Positions 25,514-35,363 are shown, counted from the stretch's first letter. The stretch is 64,000 nt of DNA from an uncultured Lachnospiraceae bacterium (GCA_910588815.1 CAJUQY010000002.1:1-64000), one strand, 5' to 3'. Made by a program: numbers and translations. Notes: generated by a model from the sequence alone, not told the origin.

Positions 25514-26419
25514 ATGCTCTATATCATTCTGGCCGTGATCTCCGGTGCGATGATCTCTGCCCAAAGCAGCTACAACGGCATTCTCTACCCATTTATCGGC
25601 GTTTTGGGAGTGGGTTTCATCAGCCAGTTTTTAAATGCTGTCACAAGCCTTGTTCTGGAGCTTGCCGTCACGAAAAAATTCCCGAAACCGAACGGGATGC
25701 CGATACATGCCTGTTTCGGAGGCGTATGCGCCATCTTTGTCCTCGGCTTTTCCGGCTATCTGGTGGATAAGCTCGGAAGCGCAGTCACCGTCTGTCTCTC
25801 TGTATCCGGCCAGTTAATCATGTCGGCGGTGGTCGACCACTTCGGATGGTTCGGTTCGGAGAAGGTGACCTTCCATACATACCGTCTGCCCGGCTTCCTG
25901 TGCATCCTGGCCGGCGTGTTTGTCATCAACTTCGCCGGAGGAGATTCTTTTGCCGGTGTATCCGGCCAGGGAATGCTGTTCCTGCTCCTGATCTTTGCCA
26001 TCTTTATCGGCTGTATCACGGTCTTCGCACGGATGTTCAATTATGAGGCCAGCCACTATGTGGGGAAGATCGCCGGCAGCTTTTACAACGGAGGCTTCGG
26101 GGCCATCGTGGCCTTCTTCCTGCTTCTCTTTGCCACTGGCTTTAAGCTTCCTGTGGTCGGCTTTAAAAGCGCTCCGCTGATCGGCTATCTGACCGGCCCT
26201 CTCGGCGCTTTCAGCTGTGCGCTCAACAATATGGCCTACGGAAGCATGAAGGTATTCCATGCGACGATCTTCCTGCTGATCGGACAGATCGCCGCCAGCA
26301 TTGTGGCCGATCTGATTCTCCTTGGAAGCTTCCCCCTCGGAAAATTCCTCGGGATCGCCGTGGTCTGTGCCGGAATCTTCTTAGACAAGCGGACAGCGCT
26401 CAGGCATCAGCAGGATTAG
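25514..26419 (+). CDS. DMT-superfamily transporter, YdcZ/DUF606 type
   Basis: 301 residues with about ten membrane segments arranged as two related halves, each starting with the short DMT-like pattern (MLYIILAVISGAMISAQSSYNG; later FLLLIFAIFIGCITVFARMFN). This fits the DUF606 family of the drug/metabolite transporter superfamily in its fused, double-domain form. The substrate is unknown. It has a strong promoter and a GCAGGAGG site before the ATG. It is divergent from deoD across a shared direct repeat, which might hint at a nucleoside or base, but that is speculation. It converges on the M24 peptidase gene. Confidence 0.85.
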   Translation: MLYIILAVISGAMISAQSSYNGILYPFIGVLGVGFISQFLNAVTSLVLELAVTKKFPKPNGMPIHACFGGVCAIFVLGFSGYLVDKLGSAVTVCLSVSGQLIMSAVVDHFGWFGSEKVTFHTYRLPGFLCILAGVFVINFAGGDSFAGVSGQGMLFLLLIFAIFIGCITVFARMFNYEASHYVGKIAGSFYNGGFGAIVAFFLLLFATGFKLPVVGFKSAPLIGYLTGPLGAFSCALNNMAYGSMKVFHATIFLLIGQIAASIVADLILLGSFPLGKFLGIAVVCAGIFLDKRTALRHQQD

Positions 26420-26435
26420 GGAAAAGAGTTTCTTC

Positions 26436-27545
26436 TTACCGGATCACCGTCAGTTCCTTTGGCAGCTGATGAAGGACTCTCGTGCTTCCGTCTTCTTCGA
26501 TCAGCACCTGGTCTTCAATACGCACGCCAAATCTTCCCGGCAGATAGATTCCCGGCTCACAGGAAAATGCCATGCCGGGCGCGATCTTTGTGGTCTCCCC
26601 GGCTCCGGCGGACGGCCCTTCGTGGCAATCGATGCCGATGCCATGTCCGGTTCGATGGATAAAATATTTTCCGTAGCCGGCCTTCTCGATCACTCTCCTG
26701 GCTGCCGCGTCCACATCCTGAAGCTCGTTCCCGGCCTTTGCGGCCTCTTCCCCCGCCAGGTTCGCTTCCAGCACAATGTCATAGACCTCTGCAAATTCCT
26801 CGTCCGGCTCCCCGAAGTGGTAGGTTCTCGTCATATCTGTCTGATAATTCTTCCAGGATCCGCCAAAATCGATCAGCAGGCATTTCCCCATCTCAATGGC
26901 CGCATCCCCCGTCTTGTGATGAGGAACCGCCGCATTGGCTCCCACGGCCACGCACGCTCCCGGGTCGGAAAGGCCCAGGCAGGTCATCTCGTAGGACAGC
27001 CTTGCCAGGAATTCCGACTCTGTCTTTCCGACCCAGCCAGTTCCGGCTTCCATGCACCGCTTAAGGGCCTGGTCTGCCTTCGCCGTTGCCTTGATCATCC
27101 GGTCCATCTCCTGACGGTCCTTATAGATCCGAAGAGGCTGAACCAGGGGGCTTCCGTTTACGAACCGTGTCTTTGGATAAAGAGCTGACAGCCGCAGAGA
27201 AAACATGGCAGGCATGGCTCCGTCTACGGCAATGGTTCCCGTATCGACCCCGCGTTTGGAAAGTTCCGAGGACAGGAGCGAAAAAGGATCCTCTCCGTCT
27301 GCCCAATATACAAAATCCTCCACCGGCGTTTCCGTCACCTGAAGCTCATAGAGCACGTTGGCAATGAAAAACGGCTCATGGCCCGGCGACACCACCAGGG
27401 CCAGGAACCGTTCGTCCCCCCTGATGGAATAGCCGCACAGATATTTCAGGTCTGAAGAAGGTGTTGCCAGGAAGCAGCCGACGCCCTCCTTTTGCAGGAG
27501 TCCTTTCAGTTTGTCCGTCCGGACTGAAAAAGCGGAATGTTTCAT
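26436..27545 (-). CDS. Xaa-Pro dipeptidase-like M24 peptidase
   Basis: 369 residues: an N-terminal creatinase-like domain (~1-135) and a pita-bread M24 domain. The five metal ligands are visible: Asp in LLIDFGGS, Asp in QTDMTRTY, His in HRTGHGIG, Glu in SCEPGIYLPG and Glu in VRIEDQV. It would cleave peptides next to proline in the cytoplasm. It is the last gene of the peptide uptake/peptidase cluster. About 40 bases upstream begins the degraded C-terminus of a similar gene (27588-27720), whose last residues (PKDLTVIG) closely match this protein's own end (PKELTVIR), so one may derive from a local duplication. Confidence 0.92.
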   Translation of the reverse strand: MKHSAFSVRTDKLKGLLQKEGVGCFLATPSSDLKYLCGYSIRGDERFLALVVSPGHEPFFIANVLYELQVTETPVEDFVYWADGEDPFSLLSSELSKRGVDTGTIAVDGAMPAMFSLRLSALYPKTRFVNGSPLVQPLRIYKDRQEMDRMIKATAKADQALKRCMEAGTGWVGKTESEFLARLSYEMTCLGLSDPGACVAVGANAAVPHHKTGDAAIEMGKCLLIDFGGSWKNYQTDMTRTYHFGEPDEEFAEVYDIVLEANLAGEEAAKAGNELQDVDAAARRVIEKAGYGKYFIHRTGHGIGIDCHEGPSAGAGETTKIAPGMAFSCEPGIYLPGRFGVRIEDQVLIEEDGSTRVLHQLPKELTVIR

Positions 27546-27587
27546 ATTCTATTTCCTTTCCCCTGGCCCGTCCAAAACCCAGCCAGG

Positions 27588-27720
27588 CTATCCAATCACC
27601 GTCAAGTCTTTCGGGTACCGGTTTTAAACATGGCAGCCTTCCTCCGTAACCAGGACCAGAGCCTCAATCCGTACGCCTCCAAGCCCTGGTTTATAGATCC
27701 CAGGCTCCACAGAATGCCGG
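27588..27720 (-). pseudogene. Decayed C-terminus of an M24 peptidase gene
   Basis: Between the two intact M24 genes the minus strand still encodes EPGIYKPGLGGVRIE followed by ALVLVTEEGCHV. A +1 shift then gives LKPV and a further shift PKDLTVIG plus a TAG at 27588-27590. This lines up with the EPGIYLPGRFGVRIED...PKELTVIR end of the downstream gene, including its position relative to the stop. The Glu of the RIED ligand is followed by Ala, and at least two frameshifts break the frame. Everything upstream of the EPG motif seems lost. It is a remnant with no expected product. Confidence 0.75.
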
Positions 27721-27815
27721 ATCGAAAAAGGGAACCAAGAGTCTTGAGGAATTCAAAATCTCCATCTGTCTTTCTTTTGATTTTTGCCAGACCCGAAAAG
27801 AAACCGGGCAGCACG

Positions 27816-29654
27816 TCAGATATCCGCTTTCTTGCGGATCACGGCCGTCTGCTCCTTTAACCAGGCGGCCTCCTCCTCTGTCAGCCTGGGAGACAGAAGT
27901 TCACAGGTCTTTGCGTGATAATCGTTGAGCCACGCCAACTCCTCATCGGACAAAAGGGCCGGATCAATCAGTTTCGGCTCAAAGGGACAATAAGAAAGCG
28001 TCTCAAACTGATAAAACTCACCAAATTCATTCTGGAAAGCTTCTACTACCAGCTGGTCGTTTTCTACCCGGATCCCGTATTTCCCGACCTTGTAAACACC
28101 GGGTTCGTTGGAGACCACCATGCCGGGCACGATGGGCACGTTGGAGGCCGCCCACTCCTTGCGGTATGTGGATTCCGCCAGGATCTGCGGGCCTTCGTGA
28201 CAATTTAAACAAGCTCCGATACCGTGGCCGGTGCCATAGGAATAATTTAACCCTTCATTCCAGAGTACGCAGCGGGCCACGCTGTCCAGGTAAGCCCCAT
28301 CCGTACCTTTGCGGAACTTCTGCCTGGCCAGTGCGATGAGTGATTTCAGAGAGATCGTATAATCACGAGTCAGCTCCTCCTCATACTCACAGGGCCCCAG
28401 GTAAATCGTCCGGGAAATATCCGTGGTGGCTCCGTCATAATTGGCCCCGGTGTCAAATAACAGCACGCCTTCCGGCTTCACCTCACAGTTACGGCCAGAC
28501 CCCGGGAAATAATGGGGGGAAGCGGCATTTGCCATATAGGCGGCGAGCATAGTGGGGCCGCCATTGCAGAGAAAGCCCTCCTGCTCCTTTCTGAGCTCGT
28601 TGAACATGGGAGTGAAATCCAGTTCATGGAATCCGGCAGAGGAAACCTCCTCCTTCAGCCGTTTGATGATACGCACCAGGACAACTCCGTCCGCCAGATT
28701 GGCTTTCCGGAAGCATTCGGCCTCTGCAGGATTCTTGATCGCTTTCATCTGCGAAACAGGATCACGGCCCTTTATTACCTGGAGTCCGGCCGGGATACTC
28801 TGTGCCAGATCGTCATTGATCCTGTCATGGAACAACACGGTCCCCGCCGACAGACTGCCGATGGCGCTTCCGATTTCTTCTGTTTCAAAGGTGGAAAATC
28901 CATCGGCGAAAAGGGCTTCCTTCACTCCCGGTTCCAGCTTATCCTGCCTGCAATAGAGCCCTGCCCGGTTCCCGTCGACCAGCACATACGCAGGAAACAT
29001 AGGCGTATACTCTCCCCGGCTCCGCAGGTTGGTCAGCCAGGCGACCGTATCCATGGTCACGCTCAGATAGGCGCTGCAGCCGGCCTCCGAAAGCCTTTCC
29101 CGAAGCTTTGCAAGCTTTTCTGTCCGGGACATCCCAGCATAAGAGAGATCCAGATCGAAAAGCGCCGGGGAATCCGGTTCCGGCCGATCCATCCACAGAA
29201 TCCCGGTCAGATCCTGATTCCTCCAGATAACCGTTTTCCCTGTCACCCTGCCAAATGCGTCACGGATGCTTTCCGCCCGGGCATTGGTAAAGGTCCGGCC
29301 GTCGGCCGCAAAAGTCAGCTCCTTCCCCGGCATGGCGGCAAGCGTCTCCCCAATCCAGTCCAGATAATAATCCGACGGCAAAGCCGTGACATCGAAGATC
29401 TCCACATCTGACAGCCGAACCTGATTCTTTGCCTGGGTGATGTAGCGAAAATCCGTCCAGAATGTCACCCGGTCGGCGGTGATGAGCATATAGCCGAAGG
29501 AGCAGGAAAAGCCGGTGAGCCACTCCATGGTGCGCCAGTGTTTGTCCGGTGCGATGCTTCCGGAAAAGTTCGGATCGTCCGTGGTCAGCATGTGCATATC
29601 CACGCCCTGCTGCTTCATGGCCTCGCGGACCGCACGCAGTCTTGCATCATACAT
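27816..29654 (-). CDS. Aminopeptidase P family M24 metallopeptidase
   Basis: 612 residues, the long three-domain form of aminopeptidase P. Two creatinase-like N-terminal domains (~1-305) precede the M24 catalytic domain (~310-530) and a C-terminal extension typical of the large enzymes. Metal ligands: Asp in LLFDTGANYDGATTDIS (both Asp), His in GTGHGIGACLN, Glu in VSNEPGVYKVG and Glu in IRVENDQL. It releases N-terminal residues before proline. It follows the peptide-binding protein gene by ~150 bases in the same direction, in keeping with breakdown of imported proline-containing peptides. Confidence 0.93.
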   Translation of the reverse strand: MYDARLRAVREAMKQQGVDMHMLTTDDPNFSGSIAPDKHWRTMEWLTGFSCSFGYMLITADRVTFWTDFRYITQAKNQVRLSDVEIFDVTALPSDYYLDWIGETLAAMPGKELTFAADGRTFTNARAESIRDAFGRVTGKTVIWRNQDLTGILWMDRPEPDSPALFDLDLSYAGMSRTEKLAKLRERLSEAGCSAYLSVTMDTVAWLTNLRSRGEYTPMFPAYVLVDGNRAGLYCRQDKLEPGVKEALFADGFSTFETEEIGSAIGSLSAGTVLFHDRINDDLAQSIPAGLQVIKGRDPVSQMKAIKNPAEAECFRKANLADGVVLVRIIKRLKEEVSSAGFHELDFTPMFNELRKEQEGFLCNGGPTMLAAYMANAASPHYFPGSGRNCEVKPEGVLLFDTGANYDGATTDISRTIYLGPCEYEEELTRDYTISLKSLIALARQKFRKGTDGAYLDSVARCVLWNEGLNYSYGTGHGIGACLNCHEGPQILAESTYRKEWAASNVPIVPGMVVSNEPGVYKVGKYGIRVENDQLVVEAFQNEFGEFYQFETLSYCPFEPKLIDPALLSDEELAWLNDYHAKTCELLSPRLTEEEAAWLKEQTAVIRKKADI

Positions 29655-29802
29655 TGAAAAACAACTCCTTTCCTTCTTTCAAAAACCCTCCGGGGATCCT
29701 GAAGCGTTTACGGAATACGTCCCGCGAAACGCCCGGTCCCACGGAGGGCCTGGTCATTGGTTTGACATCCGTTTCCGTTCAGCGGAAACCGAAGTCCGTT
29801 TT

Positions 29803-31428
29803 TTATTCGTCAGCCCAGTGGTAATCAAAGACAGATTCACTTCTGGGATTATCGGACGCGATGTCCACACTGTGAGGCATCGCCGCCTGCAGCGCATAGA
29901 GCGGCACATAGGGAACCTGCTCCGCAATCTTGTTGATCATCTCTTTGTAGATCTCTTTCCTCTTCTCGGGATCCGATTCCTCATCACCCTGAAGCCCCAG
30001 CGCTTCGATCTCGTCATCGCTGAAGAAGCTGTAGTTTCCGGCAGTTCCGTAATAGTTGGAACCAACGGAGGCAAACAAGCTGGCTTCCATATCCATACCG
30101 AGATCCGCCTTTCCGAGAGGAGCGATCATGACGGTCTCCTTGTCCAGGTCATCCAACAGAGTCGCACGCTCTACCGGCTGTACAGACGCATTGAGGCCGA
30201 TCTGTGTCAGGACACTCTGCAGGTAGGTGTCGATGGACAGGTAGGGCTCGCTGTTATAAGAGCTGATGACCACATCTGCCCCCTCTACTCCGGCATCCTT
30301 GATCAGGGCCTTCGCCTTTTCCAGGTCATACTCATAAACCGTGTCGGGAACGATATCCGGATTGCCGTTGATCATCGAGCCGATGTCGCCCAAGTAGTTC
30401 AAGGCTGTAGCACGGCCGTTCATGGCAATCGTGATGACATCCTCCTTGTTGATCGCATAGGCGACTGCCTGACGGACTCTCACATCAGAGAAAAGGCCGC
30501 TCTTGCAGTACATATAGATGGAATGATAGGTCGCGTCCGGATATTCCTCCAGAACCACCTTGGGCTCTGCCTTCAGCGTATCATAGTTACCGCCGGACAC
30601 GGAAACATAGCTCAAGTCAATATCGCCTGTCTGCAGCGCGACCACGATGCCGTTGGCATCCGAGATCTGGTGCATGCAGATATTCTCGATGGAGGGCGTG
30701 CCCTTGAAATAATCCGGGTTCGCCTTGAATGTCTCGGAAACGCCGGGCTGCCATTCCGTCAGGATGTAAGGGCCGGTACCGACTGTCGTCTCCGGAGAAC
30801 TTCCATACTCTTCGCCATATTTCTCATAGGCATGCTTCGGCATGATGGAAGAAACCGTGGGAACATGCAGGTTGGCGATAAAGCTGGCCATGGGGGCCTT
30901 GAGCTTAAACTGGAAGGTGTAGTCGTCTACCAGGATATTCTCTTCCACACGCTCCTGATACAGATAAGCAAATAAAGGAGCTTTCTGATATTCGTCAAAG
31001 GTGAATTTAACATCTTCCGCCGTGAAAGGCTCGCCGTCCTGCCATTTCACGTCCTTGCGCAGATAGAAGGTATAGGTCAGGCCGTCGTCGGAAATCTCCC
31101 AATCTTCTGCCAGGCTGGGGCCGATGCTTCCGTCCAACTCCTGGACCAGCAGGGTATCATAAACCTGTGCATAGGAGATACCCTCGGCGATACCGAATTC
31201 CTTCGGAGTGTAGAAGGTGTCTACCAGTGTGCTGTTTGCAATGTTGATGGTTCTGCTCTTGTCGATAGAGCCGCTGGGAGTCTTCTCGCCTTCAGTTTCT
31301 CCGACGCTCTCCCCGCCGTTCTGTGCAGCGGTCTCGTTGTTTCCGGAATCCTTGCCGCCGCCGCAGGCAGCCGCAAAGACCATGCAGGACATCAATAATA
31401 CCGCAACGATTGATTTAAAACGTTTCAT
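29803..31428 (-). CDS. oppA: Oligopeptide ABC transporter substrate-binding lipoprotein
   Basis: 541 residues of the SBP_bac_5 family. A short basic start and hydrophobic stretch lead to the lipobox around Cys22 (VFAAACGGGKD), then a Gly/Asn/Glu-rich spacer. The family signature is seen in LVQELDGSIGPSLAEDWEISDD and YTFYLRKDVKWQDGEPFTAEDVKFTFD. It captures peptides outside the membrane and hands them to the OppBC permease encoded upstream. Peptide, dipeptide or nickel specificity cannot be decided; with three peptidases around it, peptides are the best guess. It is last in the transporter order B-C-D-F-A. An AAGGAGGAGAG site precedes the ATG. Confidence 0.92.
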   Translation of the reverse strand: MKRFKSIVAVLLMSCMVFAAACGGGKDSGNNETAAQNGGESVGETEGEKTPSGSIDKSRTINIANSTLVDTFYTPKEFGIAEGISYAQVYDTLLVQELDGSIGPSLAEDWEISDDGLTYTFYLRKDVKWQDGEPFTAEDVKFTFDEYQKAPLFAYLYQERVEENILVDDYTFQFKLKAPMASFIANLHVPTVSSIMPKHAYEKYGEEYGSSPETTVGTGPYILTEWQPGVSETFKANPDYFKGTPSIENICMHQISDANGIVVALQTGDIDLSYVSVSGGNYDTLKAEPKVVLEEYPDATYHSIYMYCKSGLFSDVRVRQAVAYAINKEDVITIAMNGRATALNYLGDIGSMINGNPDIVPDTVYEYDLEKAKALIKDAGVEGADVVISSYNSEPYLSIDTYLQSVLTQIGLNASVQPVERATLLDDLDKETVMIAPLGKADLGMDMEASLFASVGSNYYGTAGNYSFFSDDEIEALGLQGDEESDPEKRKEIYKEMINKIAEQVPYVPLYALQAAMPHSVDIASDNPRSESVFDYHWADE

Positions 31429-31513
31429 TTCTCTCCTCCTTATTTGGAAATTTAAGATTGTCTTTTCTGACGGTATGGAATGTACACATCACCTCCCTGA
31501 CCGCTTCCACCTG

Positions 31514-32470
31514 TTATGCCTGGTCGAAAAGACGGCAGGCAACGGAATGTCTGTTTCCCTGGTCGGCAAGCTCAAAGTTTTTCTGCGTACACGCCTCCGT
31601 ACAGAATTTGCACCGCGGTGCAAACCTACAGCCAACCGGCGGATTGATGGGATTGGAAACCTCCCCGCGCAGGATCTCCGTGTTGGACATACGGTTGATC
31701 ACCGGCTTCGGCACCGCGGAAAGCAGCGCCTGTGTATAAGGATGAAGCGGATTTTCAAACAATTCTTTGGATGGAGCCCGTTCTACGCACTGTCCGAGAT
31801 ACATTACCATAATCTCGTTGGAGATATGCTTCACCACCGACATATCGTGGGTGATGAACATATAAGTCAGCCCCGTGCTGTCCTGCATATCCATAAGCAG
31901 GTTGAGAATCTGGGCCTGGATAGAAACATCCAGCGCGGAGACCGGCTCGTCACAGACGATGAATTGGGGGTTGAGGGCCAACGCACGGGCAATACAGACA
32001 CGCTGTCTGCGTCCGCCGTCCATCTCATGGGGATAGGCATTTATGAACCGCGCCGCCAGGCCGACCCGCTCCATCAGTTCCATGATATAATCAAGCTTCT
32101 CTGCCTTTTTGGAAAAAACATGGTTCATGTCCAGGGGCTCGGCAATGGATTCATAGACCGACATACGCGGATCCAGGCTGGAATAAGGATCCTGGAAAAT
32201 GATCTGCATCTGCCTGCGGTATTCTGCCTTTTCCTTTTTGGTCAGAGTATCCAGATCCCTGCCGTCAAAATACAGCTTTCCACCTGTTTTGGGAATGAGT
32301 CCGAGAACCACCCTGGCCAAGGTCGATTTGCCGCAGCCGGATTCCCCGACCACCCCCAAGGTTGTGCCCCGCGGGATCTCCACGTCCACGTCGTCTACGG
32401 CATGCAGAAGCCGCTTGGGACCGACCTGGAAATATTTTCTTAATTTGTCGCCTTTTACCAAAATATCCAC
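31514..32470 (-). CDS. oppF: Oligopeptide ABC transporter ATP-binding protein OppF
   Basis: 318 residues: Walker A GESGCGKS, Q-loop IIFQDPYSSLDPRM, Walker B FIVCDEPVSALDVS, His switch FITHDMS, and the C-terminal oligopeptide-transporter extension with its Cys cluster (CRFAPRCKFCTEAC), which in related proteins holds an iron-sulfur cluster. The signature motif reads DGGRRQR instead of SGGQRQR. It pairs with OppD, encoded 2 bases upstream, to drive uptake on the cytoplasmic side. Length is typical. Confidence 0.94.
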   Translation of the reverse strand: MDILVKGDKLRKYFQVGPKRLLHAVDDVDVEIPRGTTLGVVGESGCGKSTLARVVLGLIPKTGGKLYFDGRDLDTLTKKEKAEYRRQMQIIFQDPYSSLDPRMSVYESIAEPLDMNHVFSKKAEKLDYIMELMERVGLAARFINAYPHEMDGGRRQRVCIARALALNPQFIVCDEPVSALDVSIQAQILNLLMDMQDSTGLTYMFITHDMSVVKHISNEIMVMYLGQCVERAPSKELFENPLHPYTQALLSAVPKPVINRMSNTEILRGEVSNPINPPVGCRFAPRCKFCTEACTQKNFELADQGNRHSVACRLFDQA

Positions 32471-32472
32471 GG

Positions 32473-33474
32473 CTATCTCTCCTCCCTGAACAGATTACAT
32501 TTTATATAAGCCTCGCCATTCCGATACAGATAAGGCTCTCCGCTCTTACACTCTTCCATACAATGAGGACAGCGGGGATGGAATTTGCAGCCTTCCGGGA
32601 GCGCCGTGGGATCCGGCATCAAACCGTCAATGGGCTTTAACCGTTTCGCCTCCGAGGTCAGGCTCGGAATCGCGCCGAAAAGTCCGACTGTGTAGGGATG
32701 ATGCTTCTCACCGTTGAACACGTCCTCCGCCGTGCCGAATTCAATGATCTCGCCGGCGTACATGATAGCGACCTTGTCGCAGGTTTTGCCGACAATGCCA
32801 AGGTCATGGGTGATCATAATCATCGAAGTCCCCAGCTTCTGCTGCAGATCATTGATCAGCGCAAGCACCTGCGCCTGAATGGTGACATCCAGCGCGGTAG
32901 TCGGCTCATCGGCAATAAGCAATTTAGGATTGCAGGCCAGCGCAATGGCGATGACGATCCTCTGCTTCATACCGCCGGAAAACTGATGGGGATATTCGTT
33001 CTTTCGGCCGGCGCTGATACCTACCAGCTCCAGAAGCTCATCCACACGCTTATTCAGATCCTCGCCGGAAAGCTTTTCGTCGTTATGAATCACAAGGGAC
33101 TCCAGGATCTGGTCTCCCACCGACATGATGGGATTCAGGGCATTCATGGGATCCTGAAAGATCATGGAGATGTTGGCGCCGCGGATGCGCCGCATATATT
33201 CTTTGTCCGCCGTGAGCAGATTTTCTCCCTTATAGATAATTTCCCCTTCGGGGATACGCCCAGTCCGCTCCGGCAGGAGACGCATGATGGAGAGCGCCAG
33301 TGTCGTCTTGCCAGCCCCCGTCTCGCCCACCAGTCCGACCGTCTCCCGCTCATTAATCGAAAAATCCACGCCGTTCACAGCCTTCACCACGCCGTCGTCC
33401 GTCTGGTATATGGTGTGAAGGCCCCGAACCTCTAAAATCGCCTGTTCCGTACCTGTATTATTCATCTCATCCAC
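32473..33474 (-). CDS. oppD: Oligopeptide ABC transporter ATP-binding protein OppD
   Basis: 333 residues with Walker A GETGAGKT, Q-loop MIFQDPMNALNPIM, signature FSGGMKQR, Walker B LLIADEPTTALDVT, His switch MITHDLG, and a Cys-containing C-terminal tail (CKFHPRCPHCMEEC) as in other peptide importers. It forms the ATPase heterodimer with OppF. The ORF starts 2 bases from the oppC stop, so the whole opp set is one operon. Confidence 0.94.
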   Translation of the reverse strand: MDEMNNTGTEQAILEVRGLHTIYQTDDGVVKAVNGVDFSINERETVGLVGETGAGKTTLALSIMRLLPERTGRIPEGEIIYKGENLLTADKEYMRRIRGANISMIFQDPMNALNPIMSVGDQILESLVIHNDEKLSGEDLNKRVDELLELVGISAGRKNEYPHQFSGGMKQRIVIAIALACNPKLLIADEPTTALDVTIQAQVLALINDLQQKLGTSMIMITHDLGIVGKTCDKVAIMYAGEIIEFGTAEDVFNGEKHHPYTVGLFGAIPSLTSEAKRLKPIDGLMPDPTALPEGCKFHPRCPHCMEECKSGEPYLYRNGEAYIKCNLFREER

Positions 33475-33475
33475 C

Positions 33476-34369
33476 TCAATCTTTCAGCTTGGGATCCAGG
33501 GCATCGCGAAGCCCGTCGCCCATCAGGTTCAGTCCCAGGGCGGTGATGCCGATGGCAGCGCCCGGGAAGAAGACCATGTACGGACACTGGATCATAAAGT
33601 TCCTGGCCTCATTGAGCATGGCTCCCCACTCCGGAGTCGGCGGCTGGATGCCCATGCCGAGGAAACTGATGGCAGCCGCATTTAAAATCATGCTGCCGAT
33701 GGACATGGTCGTCTGCACGATGATGGGCCCGATGGCATTTGGTATAATATGTTTAAAAATAATCCAACGGTTCGGCGTACCGCAGGAATGGGCGGCTTCT
33801 ATATAATCCTGATCCACCACGGTCAGCACGGCCGACCGGACCACCCGGGTATAACCGGGAATATTGGAAATCATCATGGCCAGAAGGACGTTCATCAGAC
33901 TGGAGCCCAGAGCCGCCACCAAGGTAAGCACCAGGAGCATCATGGGAATACACATGACCATATCCGTGATACGTACGATGATATTGTCAACCTTTCCTCC
34001 ATAGTAGCCGCTGACAGCGCCCAGGATTCCGCCGACAATCATACCGATAAAGACGGCGCCGATTCCCACTAAGAGGGAATTTCTGGACCCATGGACCAGC
34101 CTGGCAAAAATATCCCGTCCAAAGCTGTCCGTCCCCATGATATGCTCTGCAGAGGGCCCCTGCAGGCGGGCCGGGATATTCGGTTCAATGGAGGCGGAAT
34201 AAGGAGCCAGAACATCGGCAAAGATGACCATCAGCAAAATAATGCTGAACAGAACCAGTCCGACAATCGCGCTTTTATTCTTCTTAAACCGTCCCCAGAT
34301 CTCTTTGAAACGGCTTTTCTTCTTCCGCATTACCTGCGCGCCGTCTGCGGAGCCTGTAGTTTTTTTCAT
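33476..34369 (-). CDS. oppC: Oligopeptide ABC transporter permease OppC
   Basis: 297 residues with an N-terminal cytoplasmic stretch, a first span (~37-58, GLVLFSIILLMVIFADVLAP) and five more spans. The family's N-terminal OppC region (SAEHIMGTDSFGRDIFARLVHG) and the ABC-coupling EAA loop (EAAHSCGTPNRWIIFKHIIPN) are clear. It forms the translocation pore with OppB. Reading starts at MKKTTGSADG, 39 bases after the oppB stop. Confidence 0.94.
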   Translation of the reverse strand: MKKTTGSADGAQVMRKKKSRFKEIWGRFKKNKSAIVGLVLFSIILLMVIFADVLAPYSASIEPNIPARLQGPSAEHIMGTDSFGRDIFARLVHGSRNSLLVGIGAVFIGMIVGGILGAVSGYYGGKVDNIIVRITDMVMCIPMMLLVLTLVAALGSSLMNVLLAMMISNIPGYTRVVRSAVLTVVDQDYIEAAHSCGTPNRWIIFKHIIPNAIGPIIVQTTMSIGSMILNAAAISFLGMGIQPPTPEWGAMLNEARNFMIQCPYMVFFPGAAIGITALGLNLMGDGLRDALDPKLKD

Positions 34370-34408
34370 GTTTATAACCCCTTTTCTCTATATATTTCTG
34401 TCCAGGCT

Positions 34409-35341
34409 CTATTTCTTCGCATACCTGGCTTTGATCCTGGGATCAATAAAGGCATACAGGATATCGACAAACAGCATCAGAACAGTAAACATGGCGGCCA
34501 GTACAACGGTCGCTCCGGTGACTACCGGTACGTCCTTCATACGGATCCCCTCGATGATCATCAGCCCCACCCCCGGCAGAGAAAAGACGGTTTCAACCGT
34601 AACGGTTCCGGCCAGCATGGTGCCGAAGCTGACGCCGAGCACGGTGACCACAGGCAGGAGCGCATTGCGAAGCGCATGTCTCGTAATGATCTTCCGCTCC
34701 GTCTGCCCCTTTGCGCGGGCCGTCCGGATATAATCCATCCGGATAGCCTCCAGCATGGAGGTCCTCGTCATACGGAGGAGGGAAGAAACCATGAAACAGC
34801 CGGCCGTAGCCCAGGGAAGGATAAAGTTTTTGATCCCTCCCGCTCCGAAGGACGGAAGCCATCCAAGCCCCAGGGAGAAGATCAGGATCAGCATCATGCC
34901 GATCCAAAAGCTGGGAAAGGCTCCCAGCGCCATGGCCAAGGTCGTACTGAAAAAATCCAGGATGCTGTACTGCTTCACTGCCGACAGGATTCCCAGCAAA
35001 ATGCCGATGATGGATCCGAACACCAGGGAACCCAGGGCCAGCGTCGCAGTCACCGGCAGACGCTGGGCAATGGTGGAAGTGACCGACCGTCCGGTCTGCC
35101 AGGACTCTCCCAGATCGCCGCGTACCGCATCCCAGATAAACCGCACATACCGGACGATAAAGGGATCGTTATATCCCAGCTCCTCGTTCAGAGCCTCGAT
35201 ATCTTCTGCCTTTGCATTATCTCCTAAAATCAGTGTTCCCGGATCGCTGGGAGTCAGGTCCATGATGAACAGCACAATGAACGCGACCAGCAGCAATGTG
35301 GGAATGATAAACAGCAGTCTTTTGATAATATACCTGCTCAT
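34409..35341 (-). CDS. oppB: Oligopeptide ABC transporter permease OppB
   Basis: 310 residues with six predicted membrane spans, the typical start MSRYIIKRLLFIIPTLLLVAF, and the EAA loop (YIRTARAKGQTERKIITRHALRNALLP). It pairs with OppC. A TTAGGAGG site precedes the ATG. The gene follows the M29 aminopeptidase gene by 73 bases. That gap carries copy C of the ATAGTRARCG hairpin family just after the aminopeptidase stop. Confidence 0.94.
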   Translation of the reverse strand: MSRYIIKRLLFIIPTLLLVAFIVLFIMDLTPSDPGTLILGDNAKAEDIEALNEELGYNDPFIVRYVRFIWDAVRGDLGESWQTGRSVTSTIAQRLPVTATLALGSLVFGSIIGILLGILSAVKQYSILDFFSTTLAMALGAFPSFWIGMMLILIFSLGLGWLPSFGAGGIKNFILPWATAGCFMVSSLLRMTRTSMLEAIRMDYIRTARAKGQTERKIITRHALRNALLPVVTVLGVSFGTMLAGTVTVETVFSLPGVGLMIIEGIRMKDVPVVTGATVVLAAMFTVLMLFVDILYAFIDPRIKARYAKK

Positions 35342-35363
35342 TTTGTTCCTCCTAATGTGATGT

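Noticed and set aside
29655..29802. Terminator after the peptide-binding protein gene
   Set aside because: A GTTTCCG/CGGAAAC hairpin exists, but the T-run lies on the wrong side for minus-strand transcription.
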